In this document: positions 7,712 through 18,661 of the stretch, in pieces | Position numbering within the stretch: position 1 is the stretch's first letter | How the letters are laid out: each line of letters opens with the position of its first letter | Assembly (NCBI RefSeq): GCF_001013905.1 | Contig: NZ_LN831790.1 | Span: 3,796,001 to 3,860,000, forward strand | From: Streptomyces leeuwenhoekii | GTDB lineage: Bacteria; Actinomycetota; Actinomycetes; Streptomycetales; Streptomycetaceae | Length of the DNA: 64,000 nucleotides | Direction of reading: 5' to 3' | The notes under the pieces: model-generated | The model's input: the letters and a program-made list of their open reading frames with translations, nothing else | Databases searched by the model: none | Told to the model about the DNA's origin: nothing | Translations under genes and position numbers: made by a program

Positions 7712-9163
7712 ATGCGGCGGTCGGGTCGGCGCGTCATCGTCTCGCGTCTGGCGCGCGCGGGCATCCGTACGGACGTCCGCGCCGAGGTCCGCACGGGTGC
7801 CCCGGCGGGGGCGTACCCGGGTGTCCGCACGGGCATCCACGCGGGCGTCCACACGGGGATCCACACGGGCCTGAGATGGAAGCTCAGTGCCGCCATCGCG
7901 CTGGTGGGCGCGCTGATCGCGGTGGCGCTGAGCCTGGTGGTGCACAACGCGGCCCGGGTGTCGATGCTGGACAACGCCCGTGACCTCGCCGACGAGCGCG
8001 TCCTGGTCGCCCAGCGCAACTACGACCTCTCCGGGCGGGTGAACTTCCCCAACGCCCAGATCGACGACCCCGGGCTGCCGGCGGAGCTGCGCCGGAAGGT
8101 CGCCGACGGGCGGCGCGCGACGTACGTCACCGACCGGCCGGACGGCGTGACGGACATCTGGGCCGCCGTGCCGCTCAAGGACGGGCACGTGCTCTCCCTG
8201 CACACCGGGTTCACCGACCGCAGCTCCGACATCCTGAAGGACCTCGACCAGGCACTGGTGATCGGTTCCATCGCGGTCGTGCTCGGCGGCAGCGCGCTCG
8301 GCGTGCTCGTCGGCGGGCATCTGTCGGGCCGGCTGCGCCGGGCGGCCGCCGCGGCGAACCGGGTCGCCAAGGGCGAGACCGAGGTCCGGGTGCGGGACGC
8401 GCTCGGCGGGGTGGTGCGGGACGAGACCGACGACCTGGCCAGCGCCGTGGACGCGATGGCCGACGCGCTGCGCCAGCGGCTGGAGGCGGAGCGCCGGGTG
8501 ACCGCCGACATCGCGCACGAGCTGCGCACCCCGGTGACCGGGCTGCTGACCGCGGCCGAGCTGCTGCCGCCCGGCCGCCCGACCGAGCTGGTGCTGGACC
8601 GGGCGAAGGCGATGCGCACCCTGGTGGAGGACGTCCTGGAGGTCGCCCGCCTCGACGGTGCCTCGGAGCGGGCCGAGCTGCAGGACATCATGCTGGGGCA
8701 GTTCGTCACGCGCCGGGTGGCGGCCAAGGACCCCGGCGTCGAGGTCCGGGTGGTGCACGAGTCGGAGGTCACCACCGACCCGCGCCGCCTGGAGCGGGTG
8801 CTGTTCAATCTGCTGGCCAACGCCGCCCGGCACGGGCGGCCGCCGGTCGAGGTCACCGTCGAGGGCCGGGTGATCCGGGTCCGCGACCACGGCCCCGGCT
8901 TCCCGGAGGACCTGCTCGCCGAGGGCCCGAGCCGCTTCCGCACCGGCAGCCGGGACCGGGCCGGACACGGCCACGGGCTGGGCCTGACCATCGCCGCGGG
9001 ACAGGCCCGGGTGCTGGGCGCCCGGCTCACCTTCCGCAACGTACGGCCGGCCGGGGCGCCCGAGCACGTGCCCGCCGAGGGCGCGGTCGCCGTGCTGTGG
9101 CTGCCGGAACACGCGCCGACCAGCACCGGCAGCTACCCGGTGCTGCCGCTGCCGGGGCGGTGA
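7712..9163 (+). CDS. cseC: Sensor histidine kinase CseC
   Basis: A 483-aa sensor kinase. Two membrane helices (about 59-80 and 185-210) flank an exported sensor loop of about 110 residues, followed by a HAMP linker, phospho-acceptor IAHELRTPVTG, N box NLLANAARH and G box GHGHGLGLTIA. In S. coelicolor CseC responds to cell-wall damage such as vancomycin and signals to CseB. The first 55 residues are odd: a run of short Gly/Thr/Val repeats (VRTGxx, GIHTG) precedes LRWKLSAAI, where I would expect the conserved protein to begin after a much shorter leader. A GTG or CTG nearer residue 50 could be the real start. Confidence 0.93.
   Translation: MRRSGRRVIVSRLARAGIRTDVRAEVRTGAPAGAYPGVRTGIHAGVHTGIHTGLRWKLSAAIALVGALIAVALSLVVHNAARVSMLDNARDLADERVLVAQRNYDLSGRVNFPNAQIDDPGLPAELRRKVADGRRATYVTDRPDGVTDIWAAVPLKDGHVLSLHTGFTDRSSDILKDLDQALVIGSIAVVLGGSALGVLVGGHLSGRLRRAAAAANRVAKGETEVRVRDALGGVVRDETDDLASAVDAMADALRQRLEAERRVTADIAHELRTPVTGLLTAAELLPPGRPTELVLDRAKAMRTLVEDVLEVARLDGASERAELQDIMLGQFVTRRVAAKDPGVEVRVVHESEVTTDPRRLERVLFNLLANAARHGRPPVEVTVEGRVIRVRDHGPGFPEDLLAEGPSRFRTGSRDRAGHGHGLGLTIAAGQARVLGARLTFRNVRPAGAPEHVPAEGAVAVLWLPEHAPTSTGSYPVLPLPGR
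7757..7875 (+). repeat. Degenerate repeat in cseC 5' end
   Basis: Units built on GGGTGTCCGCACGGGCATCC recur about five times and encode Val/Ile-Arg/His-Thr-Gly motifs. The unit length is a multiple of three, so the frame is kept. Confidence 0.6.
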
Positions 9164-9216
9164 CCCGGGGCGCCGGCAGCCGCGGCGGCACCGCGGCCTC
9201 CGGCGGCCGCAAACAG

Positions 9217-9265
9217 CGACGCGACCCCGGGGCCGCCGTACGGGCGGTCCTCGAAGGTCGCGTCG
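9217..9265. terminator. Hairpin between convergent cseC and M23 peptidase gene
   Basis: CGACGCGACC (9217-9226) pairs with GGTCGCGTCG (9256-9265), and an inner GGCCGCC pairs imperfectly with GGGCGGTCC. It is well placed to stop transcription from both sides. Confidence 0.5.
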
Positions 9266-9320
9266 GATGTGATCAGCCGGGCGCGCCGGGGCGCCCGGGG
9301 ATCGTGCCGGGTCCGTCGCC

Positions 9321-10028
9321 TCAGACGGTCACGCCCTTGGAGCGCAGGAAGGCGACGGGGTCGACGGCCGAACCGTAGTTCGGGGTGGTGCGGATCTCGA
9401 AGTGCAGGTGCGGGCCGCTGGAGTTGCCGGTGTTGCCGGAGCGGGCGATGTGCTGGCCGGTGGTGACGACCTGGCCGACCTTCACGTCGATCCGGGACAG
9501 GTGGGCGTACTGGGAGTACGTGCCGTTGCCGTGCTTGATGACGACGGCGTTGCCGTACGCGGGGCCGTCACCGGCGCCGTTCGGGCCGGCCTTGACGACG
9601 GTGCCGCCGTGCGCGGCCATGACGCTGGTGCCGATCGGCACGGCGAAGTCCTGGCCGCTGTGGGTGGACTGCCACATACCGCCGGCCTGGGCGAAGCTCG
9701 CGGTCAGCTGGTAGTTCTTCACCGGGTCGACCCAGGAGGCCGCCTTCTTCGCGGCGGCGGTCTTCTTGGCGGTGGCCGCCTTCTTCGCGTTCGCGGCGGC
9801 CTTCGCGACCTGCGCGGTCTTCGCGGAATCGGCGGCCTTCGCGGCCTTGGCCTGCGCGGCGGCCTGCGCCTCGACGGCGCTCGCCACACTGGACGTCGCC
9901 GTGGTGTCGGCGGCGGCCGCGACCCCGGCTCCCAGCACGACCGAGGCTCCCAGGCCGGCGGTCAGCACGGCCGCACGGGTGCGGATTCGAGACGTACGGG
10001 AAGAGCGGGACGTGGAGCGCGAGAACAT
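9321..10028 (-). CDS. Secreted M23-family metallopeptidase
   Basis: A 235-aa exported peptidoglycan endopeptidase of the LytM/M23 type. The N-terminus is Arg/Ser-rich, followed by a hydrophobic signal segment ending near AAAADTTA. An Ala/Lys-rich linker (about 50-110) precedes the peptidase domain with zinc ligands in HSGQDF and GPHLHFEI. The ATG at 10028 is chosen because GAGG lies six bases upstream; a longer reading would add 12 residues. It probably trims wall cross-links during growth. The 5' region is long (see 10029-10490) and may carry post-transcriptional control. Confidence 0.92.
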   Translation of the reverse strand: MFSRSTSRSSRTSRIRTRAAVLTAGLGASVVLGAGVAAAADTTATSSVASAVEAQAAAQAKAAKAADSAKTAQVAKAAANAKKAATAKKTAAAKKAASWVDPVKNYQLTASFAQAGGMWQSTHSGQDFAVPIGTSVMAAHGGTVVKAGPNGAGDGPAYGNAVVIKHGNGTYSQYAHLSRIDVKVGQVVTTGQHIARSGNTGNSSGPHLHFEIRTTPNYGSAVDPVAFLRSKGVTV

Positions 10029-10490
10029 TCGAACCTCATGGGGACGGGAGCAAAGGAAAGCCACCCGGCGTACGGACGTCCGCCGAATGGGCCTTCACCT
10101 TGGTAACCCACCGGGTCGTACTCCCACAAAGGTGTGATCTACGACGGGGCCTAGTACTTCATCCCAAAACTTCCCCAGTCCCATCAGAGCTGTCATTCAG
10201 GACAAAGCAGCTCAGACGCCTGCATTCAGGTCGCCTCTTGGGATGGTTTCGCCCGATTTCGCAGTTCTCGCCCGGTTCACTATTCCGCCTAGTACGTGAC
10301 GCACGTCCTGTGCGGCACATCACCGAGCGGCCCGGTCCCTCGGGGCCGAAATGTGACGGGGGCTACGCCCGTTCCGTGCACGGCCCTAGCGACTTACCGT
10401 CCAGTAACCCTACGGTTCCCCTCGCGCCACCCTCACCACCGAGCATGCACTCGACAAACAGCAGCGCGTACGGACGTGAGAGGACCCCCC
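10029..10490. other. Divergent regulatory region between peptidase and phosphatase genes
   Basis: The 462 bases hold several repeats. GCCTAGTAC occurs at 10149-10157 and 10287-10295. CATTCAGG occurs twice near 10193 and 10222. ATCCCAA (about 10161) is inverted as TTGGGAT (about 10238). In the leader of the M23 gene ACCCGGTG can pair with CGCCGGGT, enclosing GGTTACC. I could not fit the leader to the c-di-AMP riboswitch found before some Streptomyces wall-hydrolase genes. No small gene is evident. Confidence 0.45.
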
Positions 10491-11129
10491 ATGACAAGAC
10501 GCCCCTGGCTGCGCCGGGCCGGTGTGACCGCGGTCTCCGCCACCGCCCTCGTCGCCCTCGCGGGACCCGCCGACGCGGCGCCCGCCCCGGGCACCGCCCC
10601 CGCCGCCACGGCCGCGTCCGCTTCCGCGGCGGCCGCCGTCGACTACGCCACCTGGCAGAAGGACTGCCAGTCCGTGATGGACCAGGCCCTGCCCTACCTG
10701 AAGCAGCGGATCGCGGACACCGGCCCGGGCGAGAAGCAGGCGATCGTCCTGGACATCGACAACACCTCGCTGGAGACCGACTTCGGCTTCAGCTACCCGC
10801 AGCCGGCCAACCGCCCCGTCCTGGAGGCCGCGCGGTACGCCCAGGAGCGCGGTGTGGCCCTGTTCTTCGTCACCGCCCGCCCGGGCATCATCGAGGCGCC
10901 CACCGAGTACAACCTCGAACGCGTCGGCTACCGGGTCTCGGGTCTGCACGTACGCGGCTTCCTCGACCTGTTCAAGAACGTCGCCGACTACAAGACCGCC
11001 CAGCGCGCCGCCATCGAGGCGAAGGGCTACACGATCATCGCGAACATCGGCAACAGCGCCACCGACCTCTCGGGCGGCCACGCCGAGAAGACCTTCAAAC
11101 TGCCGGACTACGGCGGGCAGTTGTCCTAG
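10491..11129 (+). CDS. Secreted HAD-superfamily acid phosphatase
   Basis: A 212-aa exported protein. A basic start (MTRRPWLRRAG), a hydrophobic core and a PADAAPA cleavage region form a signal peptide. The mature part has HAD motif I LDIDNTSLE near residue 88 (nucleophile and proton-donor aspartates), motif II FFVTARPG, a Lys in YKTAQR and a C-terminal acidic motif NIGNSATDLSG. It belongs to the class B/plant acid-phosphatase-like group (HAD_2/Acid_phosphat_B) and probably acts on phosphate monoesters outside the cell. The ATG follows GAGAGGA. It is divergent from the M23 gene and ends 43 bases before the NACHT gene. Confidence 0.92.
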   Translation: MTRRPWLRRAGVTAVSATALVALAGPADAAPAPGTAPAATAASASAAAAVDYATWQKDCQSVMDQALPYLKQRIADTGPGEKQAIVLDIDNTSLETDFGFSYPQPANRPVLEAARYAQERGVALFFVTARPGIIEAPTEYNLERVGYRVSGLHVRGFLDLFKNVADYKTAQRAAIEAKGYTIIANIGNSATDLSGGHAEKTFKLPDYGGQLS

Positions 11130-11172
11130 GGATCGGTAAACTCCCCGGGTCGATCGACCACGGGGGTGGGGC

Positions 11173-14100
11173 ATGGAACCGACGGTGCTCGGCGGAAGGC
11201 TGGCGTCCGCGCTGATCGGCCCCCTCGTGAGAAAGCTGTTCGTGACGGGCGGCCCCGGCGCCGGACTGGTCGACCGGCCGGTCCGGCTGACGGACCTCGT
11301 GTCCTTCCGGGGCGAGAAGCGCACCCTCGGCGAGAAGGAGGTGCGCAGGCTCGCGGGGCGGCTGGTCGGGGAGTCGCTGGACTCCCCCGGCGAGCCGCCC
11401 TTCCCGCGCGAGGAGGAAACCGCCGTCGCCGAGGCCCTCACCGCGCGGCTGCTCGCCCTCGGCGACCTGGACATGGACGACGTGCAGGCCGTCCGGCTCG
11501 GCCACCGCGCCCTGGCCGACCGGCTGCGGCGCCAGGCCCCCGGTGCGGGCGACGGCCTGTCCGCCGACGCCCGCCACTTCCTCGACTCCGCGACGGAGTG
11601 GGCCTGCCTGCACGTCCTGGAGTTCTTCACCCGCCGCTCGGCCTTCGTGGCCCGGACACTGGTGGAGCAGTCCCGGGGCCAGGCGGAGCTGATCGCGAAG
11701 GTCGACGAGCTGATCACCCGCGTCCCCCGCCCCGACGCCCGCGACACCGCTTTCGAGCGCCGCTACCTGCCCTACGTCGCCGAACGCCACGACCACCTCA
11801 CCATCTACGGCATCGACCTGCGCGACGCCCCGGACCGGTGGCCGCTGGAGGTCGCCTACCTGACCCTGGAGGCCGTCGCCGACCCCGCCCCCGGCCCAGG
11901 TCCCGGCCCCGGCGCCCTTCCCGGGGAGGACCCGCGTGCCCGCACCGCGCGCCTGCCCGCCGACGAGGCGCTGGAGCGGGAGCCCAGGGTGCTGCTGCGC
12001 GGCGACGCGGGCTCCGGCAAGACGACCCTGGCCCAGTGGCTCGCGGTGACCGCGGCACGCGAGGGCACCCGTATCCCCTTCCTCCTGCCCCTGCGCACCC
12101 TGGTCCGCACCGGCCCGCTGCCCGCCCCGGCCGCGTTCCTGAGCGCCGTCGGCTGCCCGCTGACGCCGCCCGACGGCTGGGCGGAGCGCGTCCTGACCGC
12201 GGGCCGGGGGCTGATCCTGGTCGACGGCCTGGACGAGATCCCGGAATCCGGCCGCCACGCCACCCGCGACTGGCTGCGCGGCCTCCTCGGCGCCTTCCCC
12301 GGCAACCGCTGGATGCTGACCACCCGCCCCACCGCCGTACGCGCCGACTGGCTGGCGCGGGAGGGCTTCCTGGAGCTCTCCCTCGCCCCGATGGGCCGGG
12401 CGGAGGTGGCCACCTTCGTCCACCGCTGGCACGAGGCCGCCGGCGCCCCGGAGTACGGGCAGCGGCTGCTGGACTCCCTGCGCACCCAGCGCGATCTGTC
12501 CCGCCTCGCCACCAACCCCCTCATGTGCGGCCTGATCTGCGCCCTGCACCGGGAACGCCGCGGCTATCTGCCCACCGGCCGCAAGGAGCTGTACGACGCG
12601 GCCCTCACCATGCTCCTCACCCGCCGGGACCGGGAGCGGGGCATGGGCGCGGTGGACGGCCCGGAGCTGGGCGAGGAGGAACAGCTCGAACTGCTGCAGC
12701 GCATCGCCTACGCCCTGGTCCTCAGCGGCCGGCACGAGATGGCGCTGGAGACGGCCGAGGGCATCGTGGACCGGGCCCTGCCCGCCCTCGGACCGGCCCC
12801 CGGGCGGCGCGACGCCGCCTCGGTGCTGCGGACCCTGCTGCTGCGCAGCGGCGTACTGCGCCGCCCGGCCGAGGGCGTCCTGGACTTCGTCCACCGCACC
12901 TTCCAGGACTATCTGGCGGCCCGGTACGCGGTGGAGGAGGGCCACCTCGGTGTCCTCGCCGGCCGTGCCGACGACACCGAGTGGGAGGACGTCATCCGCA
13001 TGGCCGTGGCCCACGCCCGGCCCCGCGAACGCGTCCTTGTGCTCAGGGAGCTGCTGGGCAAGGACGATCCCCGGCTCACGCTGCTGGCCCTTGCCTGCCT
13101 GGAACACGCTGCGGCACTCGATCCGGTGGTGCGGGCGGAGGTGGAGGAGCGGGCCGCCGGGCTGATCCCGCCGCGTACGACCGAGGCCGCGCGGGAGCTG
13201 GCTGGCGCGGGGCCGCTGGTACTGGAGCTGCTCCCGGGGCCGGAGGGTCTGTCGGACGAGGAGGCGCTGGGCGTCGCGGTCACCGCCTCCGTCCTGGGCG
13301 GCGAGGAGCCCGACGGCGCACTCGCCGTCCTGCGCCGCTTCCGGGACCATCCCGGCCTCGACGTACGGCGGCAGCTCGTGGGCACATGGCACCGCTTCCC
13401 CGCCGGGGAGTACGCGGCCGAGGTCCTGGACCACCTCGACCGCACGCGCCTCGTCCTGGAGTGCGGCTCTCCGGCGCAGCTCGCCGCCCTCTCCGGGATG
13501 CGGCCGTGGCCACAGCTGCATGTCTCGGGGCCTTACCGGGCCGAGGACATCGTGGACGCCGTACCGGAGCCCGGCGCGGTGACCGAGCTGAACCTCTCCG
13601 GCAACCCGCTGCTCACGGACCTGGCCGCCCTGCGGCGTCTCACCTCGCTGAGCAGGCTGACACAGCGGGAATGCCCGAACGCCGGCAGCCTGGAGGTGCT
13701 GGCGGGGCTGCCCCTCACCGAACTCGTCCTCGGGCCGGACAGCACCCTGTCGGGGATCCGGTCCCTGCCGTCGCTGACCGTGCTCTCCCTGAGCCGGGAG
13801 CTGACGGGCGCCGATCTCACCGAGGCGCTGCCGACCGGATCGCCGCTGGGCTTCCTCTATCTCGGCGGCAGCAGCACGGAGTCGACCGGGCTGCGGGGGC
13901 TGGCCCATTGGCGGACGCTGCACACGCTCAGCCTCGGCCCGCTGACGACGGAGCTGACGGCGGACGACTGGCGGGAGGTCGCCGCCCTGCCCGGACTCAC
14001 CCACCTCTATCTGGCCGCATCGATCATCCGGGAGACCCCGGCCTCCATCGGCCGCATGCCCGAGCTGCCGGGTGTCCAGGTGCTGGCTGTCCACGGCCTG

Positions 14101-14247
14101 GAGGGCACCGAGCACCTGGCGGCGCTGGCGGACCGGCTGCCGGGCCTGCATACGGTGTCGCTGGGTAACCGGCTCGGACACTCCTTCCCGCTGTCCGACT
14201 TCCGATCGCTCTTCCCGGGCGCCGAAGTGACGTGGAGCCGGCGCTGA
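11173..14247 (+). CDS. NACHT-domain STAND NTPase with leucine-rich-like C-terminus
   Basis: A 1024-aa signal-transduction NTPase. An N-terminal helical region (about 1-200) resembles the NACHT-associated helical domains (NNH) of actinobacteria. The NACHT core has Walker A GDAGSGKTTL (about 277-286), Walker B LILVDGLDEIPE (about 347-358), sensor TTRP and downstream winged-helix segments (NPLMCGLICALHRE; DFVHRTFQDYLAARY). From about residue 800 short leucine-rich-like repeats begin (LNLSGNPLLTDLAAL, LTELVLGP, LTVLSLS, LGFLYLGG). No toxin, protease or nuclease effector domain is recognisable. Bacterial NACHT proteins include anti-phage factors, so a sensing role in immunity is possible, but the setting (secreted phosphatase, clpC) is housekeeping. 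It ends at a strong terminator. Confidence 0.93.
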   Translation: MEPTVLGGRLASALIGPLVRKLFVTGGPGAGLVDRPVRLTDLVSFRGEKRTLGEKEVRRLAGRLVGESLDSPGEPPFPREEETAVAEALTARLLALGDLDMDDVQAVRLGHRALADRLRRQAPGAGDGLSADARHFLDSATEWACLHVLEFFTRRSAFVARTLVEQSRGQAELIAKVDELITRVPRPDARDTAFERRYLPYVAERHDHLTIYGIDLRDAPDRWPLEVAYLTLEAVADPAPGPGPGPGALPGEDPRARTARLPADEALEREPRVLLRGDAGSGKTTLAQWLAVTAAREGTRIPFLLPLRTLVRTGPLPAPAAFLSAVGCPLTPPDGWAERVLTAGRGLILVDGLDEIPESGRHATRDWLRGLLGAFPGNRWMLTTRPTAVRADWLAREGFLELSLAPMGRAEVATFVHRWHEAAGAPEYGQRLLDSLRTQRDLSRLATNPLMCGLICALHRERRGYLPTGRKELYDAALTMLLTRRDRERGMGAVDGPELGEEEQLELLQRIAYALVLSGRHEMALETAEGIVDRALPALGPAPGRRDAASVLRTLLLRSGVLRRPAEGVLDFVHRTFQDYLAARYAVEEGHLGVLAGRADDTEWEDVIRMAVAHARPRERVLVLRELLGKDDPRLTLLALACLEHAAALDPVVRAEVEERAAGLIPPRTTEAARELAGAGPLVLELLPGPEGLSDEEALGVAVTASVLGGEEPDGALAVLRRFRDHPGLDVRRQLVGTWHRFPAGEYAAEVLDHLDRTRLVLECGSPAQLAALSGMRPWPQLHVSGPYRAEDIVDAVPEPGAVTELNLSGNPLLTDLAALRRLTSLSRLTQRECPNAGSLEVLAGLPLTELVLGPDSTLSGIRSLPSLTVLSLSRELTGADLTEALPTGSPLGFLYLGGSSTESTGLRGLAHWRTLHTLSLGPLTTELTADDWREVAALPGLTHLYLAASIIRETPASIGRMPELPGVQVLAVHGLEGTEHLAALADRLPGLHTVSLGNRLGHSFPLSDFRSLFPGAEVTWSRR

Positions 14248-14279
14248 CCGGCCGGCCGGGCCCCCAGCGGCTGGGCACG

Positions 14280-14325
14280 GCAGAGGGGCTGCCCCGGGAC
14301 CGAAGTCCCGGGGCAGCCCCTCTGC
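14280..14325. terminator. Bidirectional terminator between NACHT gene and clpC
   Basis: A perfect 21-bp stem (14280-14300 with 14305-14325) with loop CGAA separates the two convergent genes. This is one of the strongest hairpins in the window. Confidence 0.9.
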
Positions 14326-14344
14326 CCGGCGTATCCCCGGAGGG

Positions 14345-16870
<2,526 letters not shown>

Positions 16871-17300
16871 CGTTAATCGCTCCTCAGAGCGGTCAGGCAG
16901 TAAGGGGAACTTCCCCTCCCTGTCCTTCCGCAGCTTAGTCCCGCAAGCGGGGACCGCTCATTCCAACTGCCGACACCGTCGATGGCCTCCTGACCCCGAA
17001 CGCCGACATCTGCTCCAACCCGATGGTGCGAGACGATGTTCCCGCAGGCCAGGCAGTTACCCCAGTCGCCAGTACGCCGATGGCGAACGTGAGGCCGCCC
17101 GTTCTGCGTGTCGCCCCCTCCCACTAGGGATGTCTTACCCGCAGCCACTGACACTCCATGCCGGGCGCCCCGGTTCCCTCCGCTACGGGCGAACAACCTT
17201 GCGCCGGCCCACACCCCCGCGCGCCTCTTTTTCGGTCACACTGCGCATTCGTCTCGTACACCCAGCGTAACTCCAGCGCTTCCGCGGGGTTGCACTGGGC
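16871..17300. other. clpC upstream region
   Basis: About 430 bases separate clpC from the divergent gene at 17301. The only element I can name is the ClgR-box candidate at 17072-17088. The sequence is less GC-rich than the flanking genes, as expected of a promoter region. No convincing small gene is seen. Confidence 0.5.
17072..17088. promoter_or_regulatory. Candidate ClgR binding site
   Basis: GTACGCCGATGGCGAAC has CGC and GCG half-sites 5 bp apart with AT-type flanks. It fits most positions of the ClgR consensus (CGC, five bases, GCG) described in actinobacteria. ClgR activates clpC1 and clpP operons in Streptomyces. Confidence 0.4.
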
Positions 17301-18098
17301 ATGGTTGACGCCCGGCCGCTCTCCACCCTGCCCGTCCCCCCGGCCCTGCCCGTCCCCCCGCCGCGGCGGCCGCGGGATCCCCTGGGACGCGCTCACGGGG
17401 AACGCCTGCGCGGCGGGGGCGATCGCGAAGGGACCCGGGGAAGGTGCGGGTGCGGGGATCCGGCGGATCGCGACCGCCGGTGGTACGAGCACCGGCTGGG
17501 CTGGCCCACCGCCCCGGGGGAACCGCTGCGGCTCCGTACCGGCGTGCGGTTCGACGTGCTGGACGTCCCGGCTCAGGCCGGGTTCGCGGCGCTGGGGCGG
17601 CTCGGCCCGCTCTCCCCCGTGGCCGTCCAGGGCGGCCGGATGCGGCTGTTCGTCGCCCCGGGCAGTGCGGAGGAGCTGCCCGGGCTGCTGGACTGGCTGG
17701 AGTGGGGCTCGCTGGCCCTCGATCTGGCCGGGATCGGGGCGGGCGGTCTCATCGACGCGCCGCCGCCGCCCGCGACCGGCTCCGGTCCGGTCCGGCCGCT
17801 GCCCCCGGGTCACCCGGACCGCGCGGACAGCGATCCTCTCGCCGGTGCGGACCGTCGCGGTCCGCAGGGGGCCGCCGTATGGCTGCGACCCCCTGTGCCG
17901 GGGTGCGAGGTCGAATCCTCGCTGCCGACGCTGTCGGCCTTGGGGGGCGGTGGGGGCGCCCCCGATCTCGTACGGCTGCTCGGCACGGTGGCAACCGCGT
18001 GCCACCGGGTCCGGCTGTGGCGCGCGAGCGCCGTGCCGCCGGCCGGTGCGCCGGGCTTTTCGCCGGTTGCTCGCCGGGATGGCGGTAAGAGGCCGTGA
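17301..18098 (+). CDS. Conserved hypothetical protein (primase/polymerase-like family annotation)
   Basis: A 265-aa protein I recognise only as a conserved Streptomyces gene between clpC and lsr2; related proteins are sometimes labelled bifunctional primase/polymerase N-terminal domain. The N-terminal 60 residues are Pro/Arg-rich and low in information. The conserved core begins near RRWYEHRLGWPT and includes LRTGVRFDVLDVP, MRLFVAPGSAEELPGLLDWLEWGSLALDL, AAVWLRPP and SLPTLSALGGGGGAPDLVRLL. No metal-binding primase triad is evident, so enzymatic activity is doubtful. The ATG at 17301 lacks a strong ribosome binding site. It converges on lsr2. Confidence 0.75.
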   Translation: MVDARPLSTLPVPPALPVPPPRRPRDPLGRAHGERLRGGGDREGTRGRCGCGDPADRDRRWYEHRLGWPTAPGEPLRLRTGVRFDVLDVPAQAGFAALGRLGPLSPVAVQGGRMRLFVAPGSAEELPGLLDWLEWGSLALDLAGIGAGGLIDAPPPPATGSGPVRPLPPGHPDRADSDPLAGADRRGPQGAAVWLRPPVPGCEVESSLPTLSALGGGGGAPDLVRLLGTVATACHRVRLWRASAVPPAGAPGFSPVARRDGGKRP

Positions 18099-18126
18099 GG
18101 CCCGGATCGTCTTGCCGGCCGGCCGG

Positions 18127-18462
18127 TCAGCCGTTGGCCTTCTCGTACGCCTCGCGGATCGACGCGGGAACCCGCCCGCGGTCGTTGACCTCGTAACCGT
18201 TCTCCTTCGCCCACGCGCGGATCGCCGCGGTGTCGGGGCTGCCACCGGAAGACGAACGCGCCTTGCCGCGCCCGCCGGAAGCGCGGCCACCGGTACGGCG
18301 GCCACCCTTCACGTAAGGCTCGAGAAGGCCGCGCAGCTTGTCCGCATTGGCGGTGGTGAGGTCGATCTCGTAGGTCTTGCCGTCCAGAGCGAACGTCACG
18401 GTCTCGTCCGCCTCGCCGCCGTCGAGGTCGTCGACAAGAAGGACCTGAACCTTCTGTGCCAC
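18127..18462 (-). CDS. lsr2: Nucleoid-associated protein Lsr2
   Basis: A 111-aa xenogeneic silencer that coats AT-rich DNA. The N-terminal oligomerisation domain (MAQKVQVLLVDDLDGGEADETVTFALDGKTYEIDL) is followed by a basic Gly/Arg linker. The C-terminal DNA-binding domain (about 75-111) carries the minor-groove RGR motif in NDRGRVP. The GTG at 18462 is chosen because AAAGGA lies six bases upstream. The upstream region is the most AT-rich in the neighbourhood and holds an overlapping palindrome (18535-18550). Confidence 0.96.
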   Translation of the reverse strand: MAQKVQVLLVDDLDGGEADETVTFALDGKTYEIDLTTANADKLRGLLEPYVKGGRRTGGRASGGRGKARSSSGGSPDTAAIRAWAKENGYEVNDRGRVPASIREAYEKANG

Positions 18463-18534
18463 CGGATTTCCTTTCATCGATAACGTGAGGGCGGGGGTCA
18501 GTCGGCGTGCGCCGTATCGCCGCCCCCTGTTATA

Positions 18535-18550
18535 TGCAGTACTGCAGTAC
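18535..18550. promoter_or_regulatory. Overlapping palindromes upstream of lsr2
   Basis: TGCAGTACTGCA (18535-18546) and GTACTGCAGTAC (18539-18550) are both perfect palindromes and overlap by 8 bp. They lie about 75 bases before the lsr2 start in AT-rich sequence. They may be an operator for autoregulation or for another factor. Confidence 0.45.
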
Positions 18551-18661
18551 ATCGGAAAGCAAACCGCTTTTGCGGGAAAAACACAAACCCCCGGCAGAGA
18601 CCGGCAGCCCGGGCCGGCGCGGAAAGATACGCGTTTCGGACATAGGGAACTTGCGTGTTGA

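Noticed and set aside
10029..10160. c-di-AMP (ydaO) riboswitch before the M23 gene
   Set aside because: The conserved blocks I would expect (GGGGAACC-like and GGGGTGAATC-like) are not present.
11095..14181. A 1028-aa minus-strand open frame opposite the NACHT gene
   Set aside because: The plus strand has full NACHT motifs; the antisense reading is Gln/Gly/Arg-rich with no domain.
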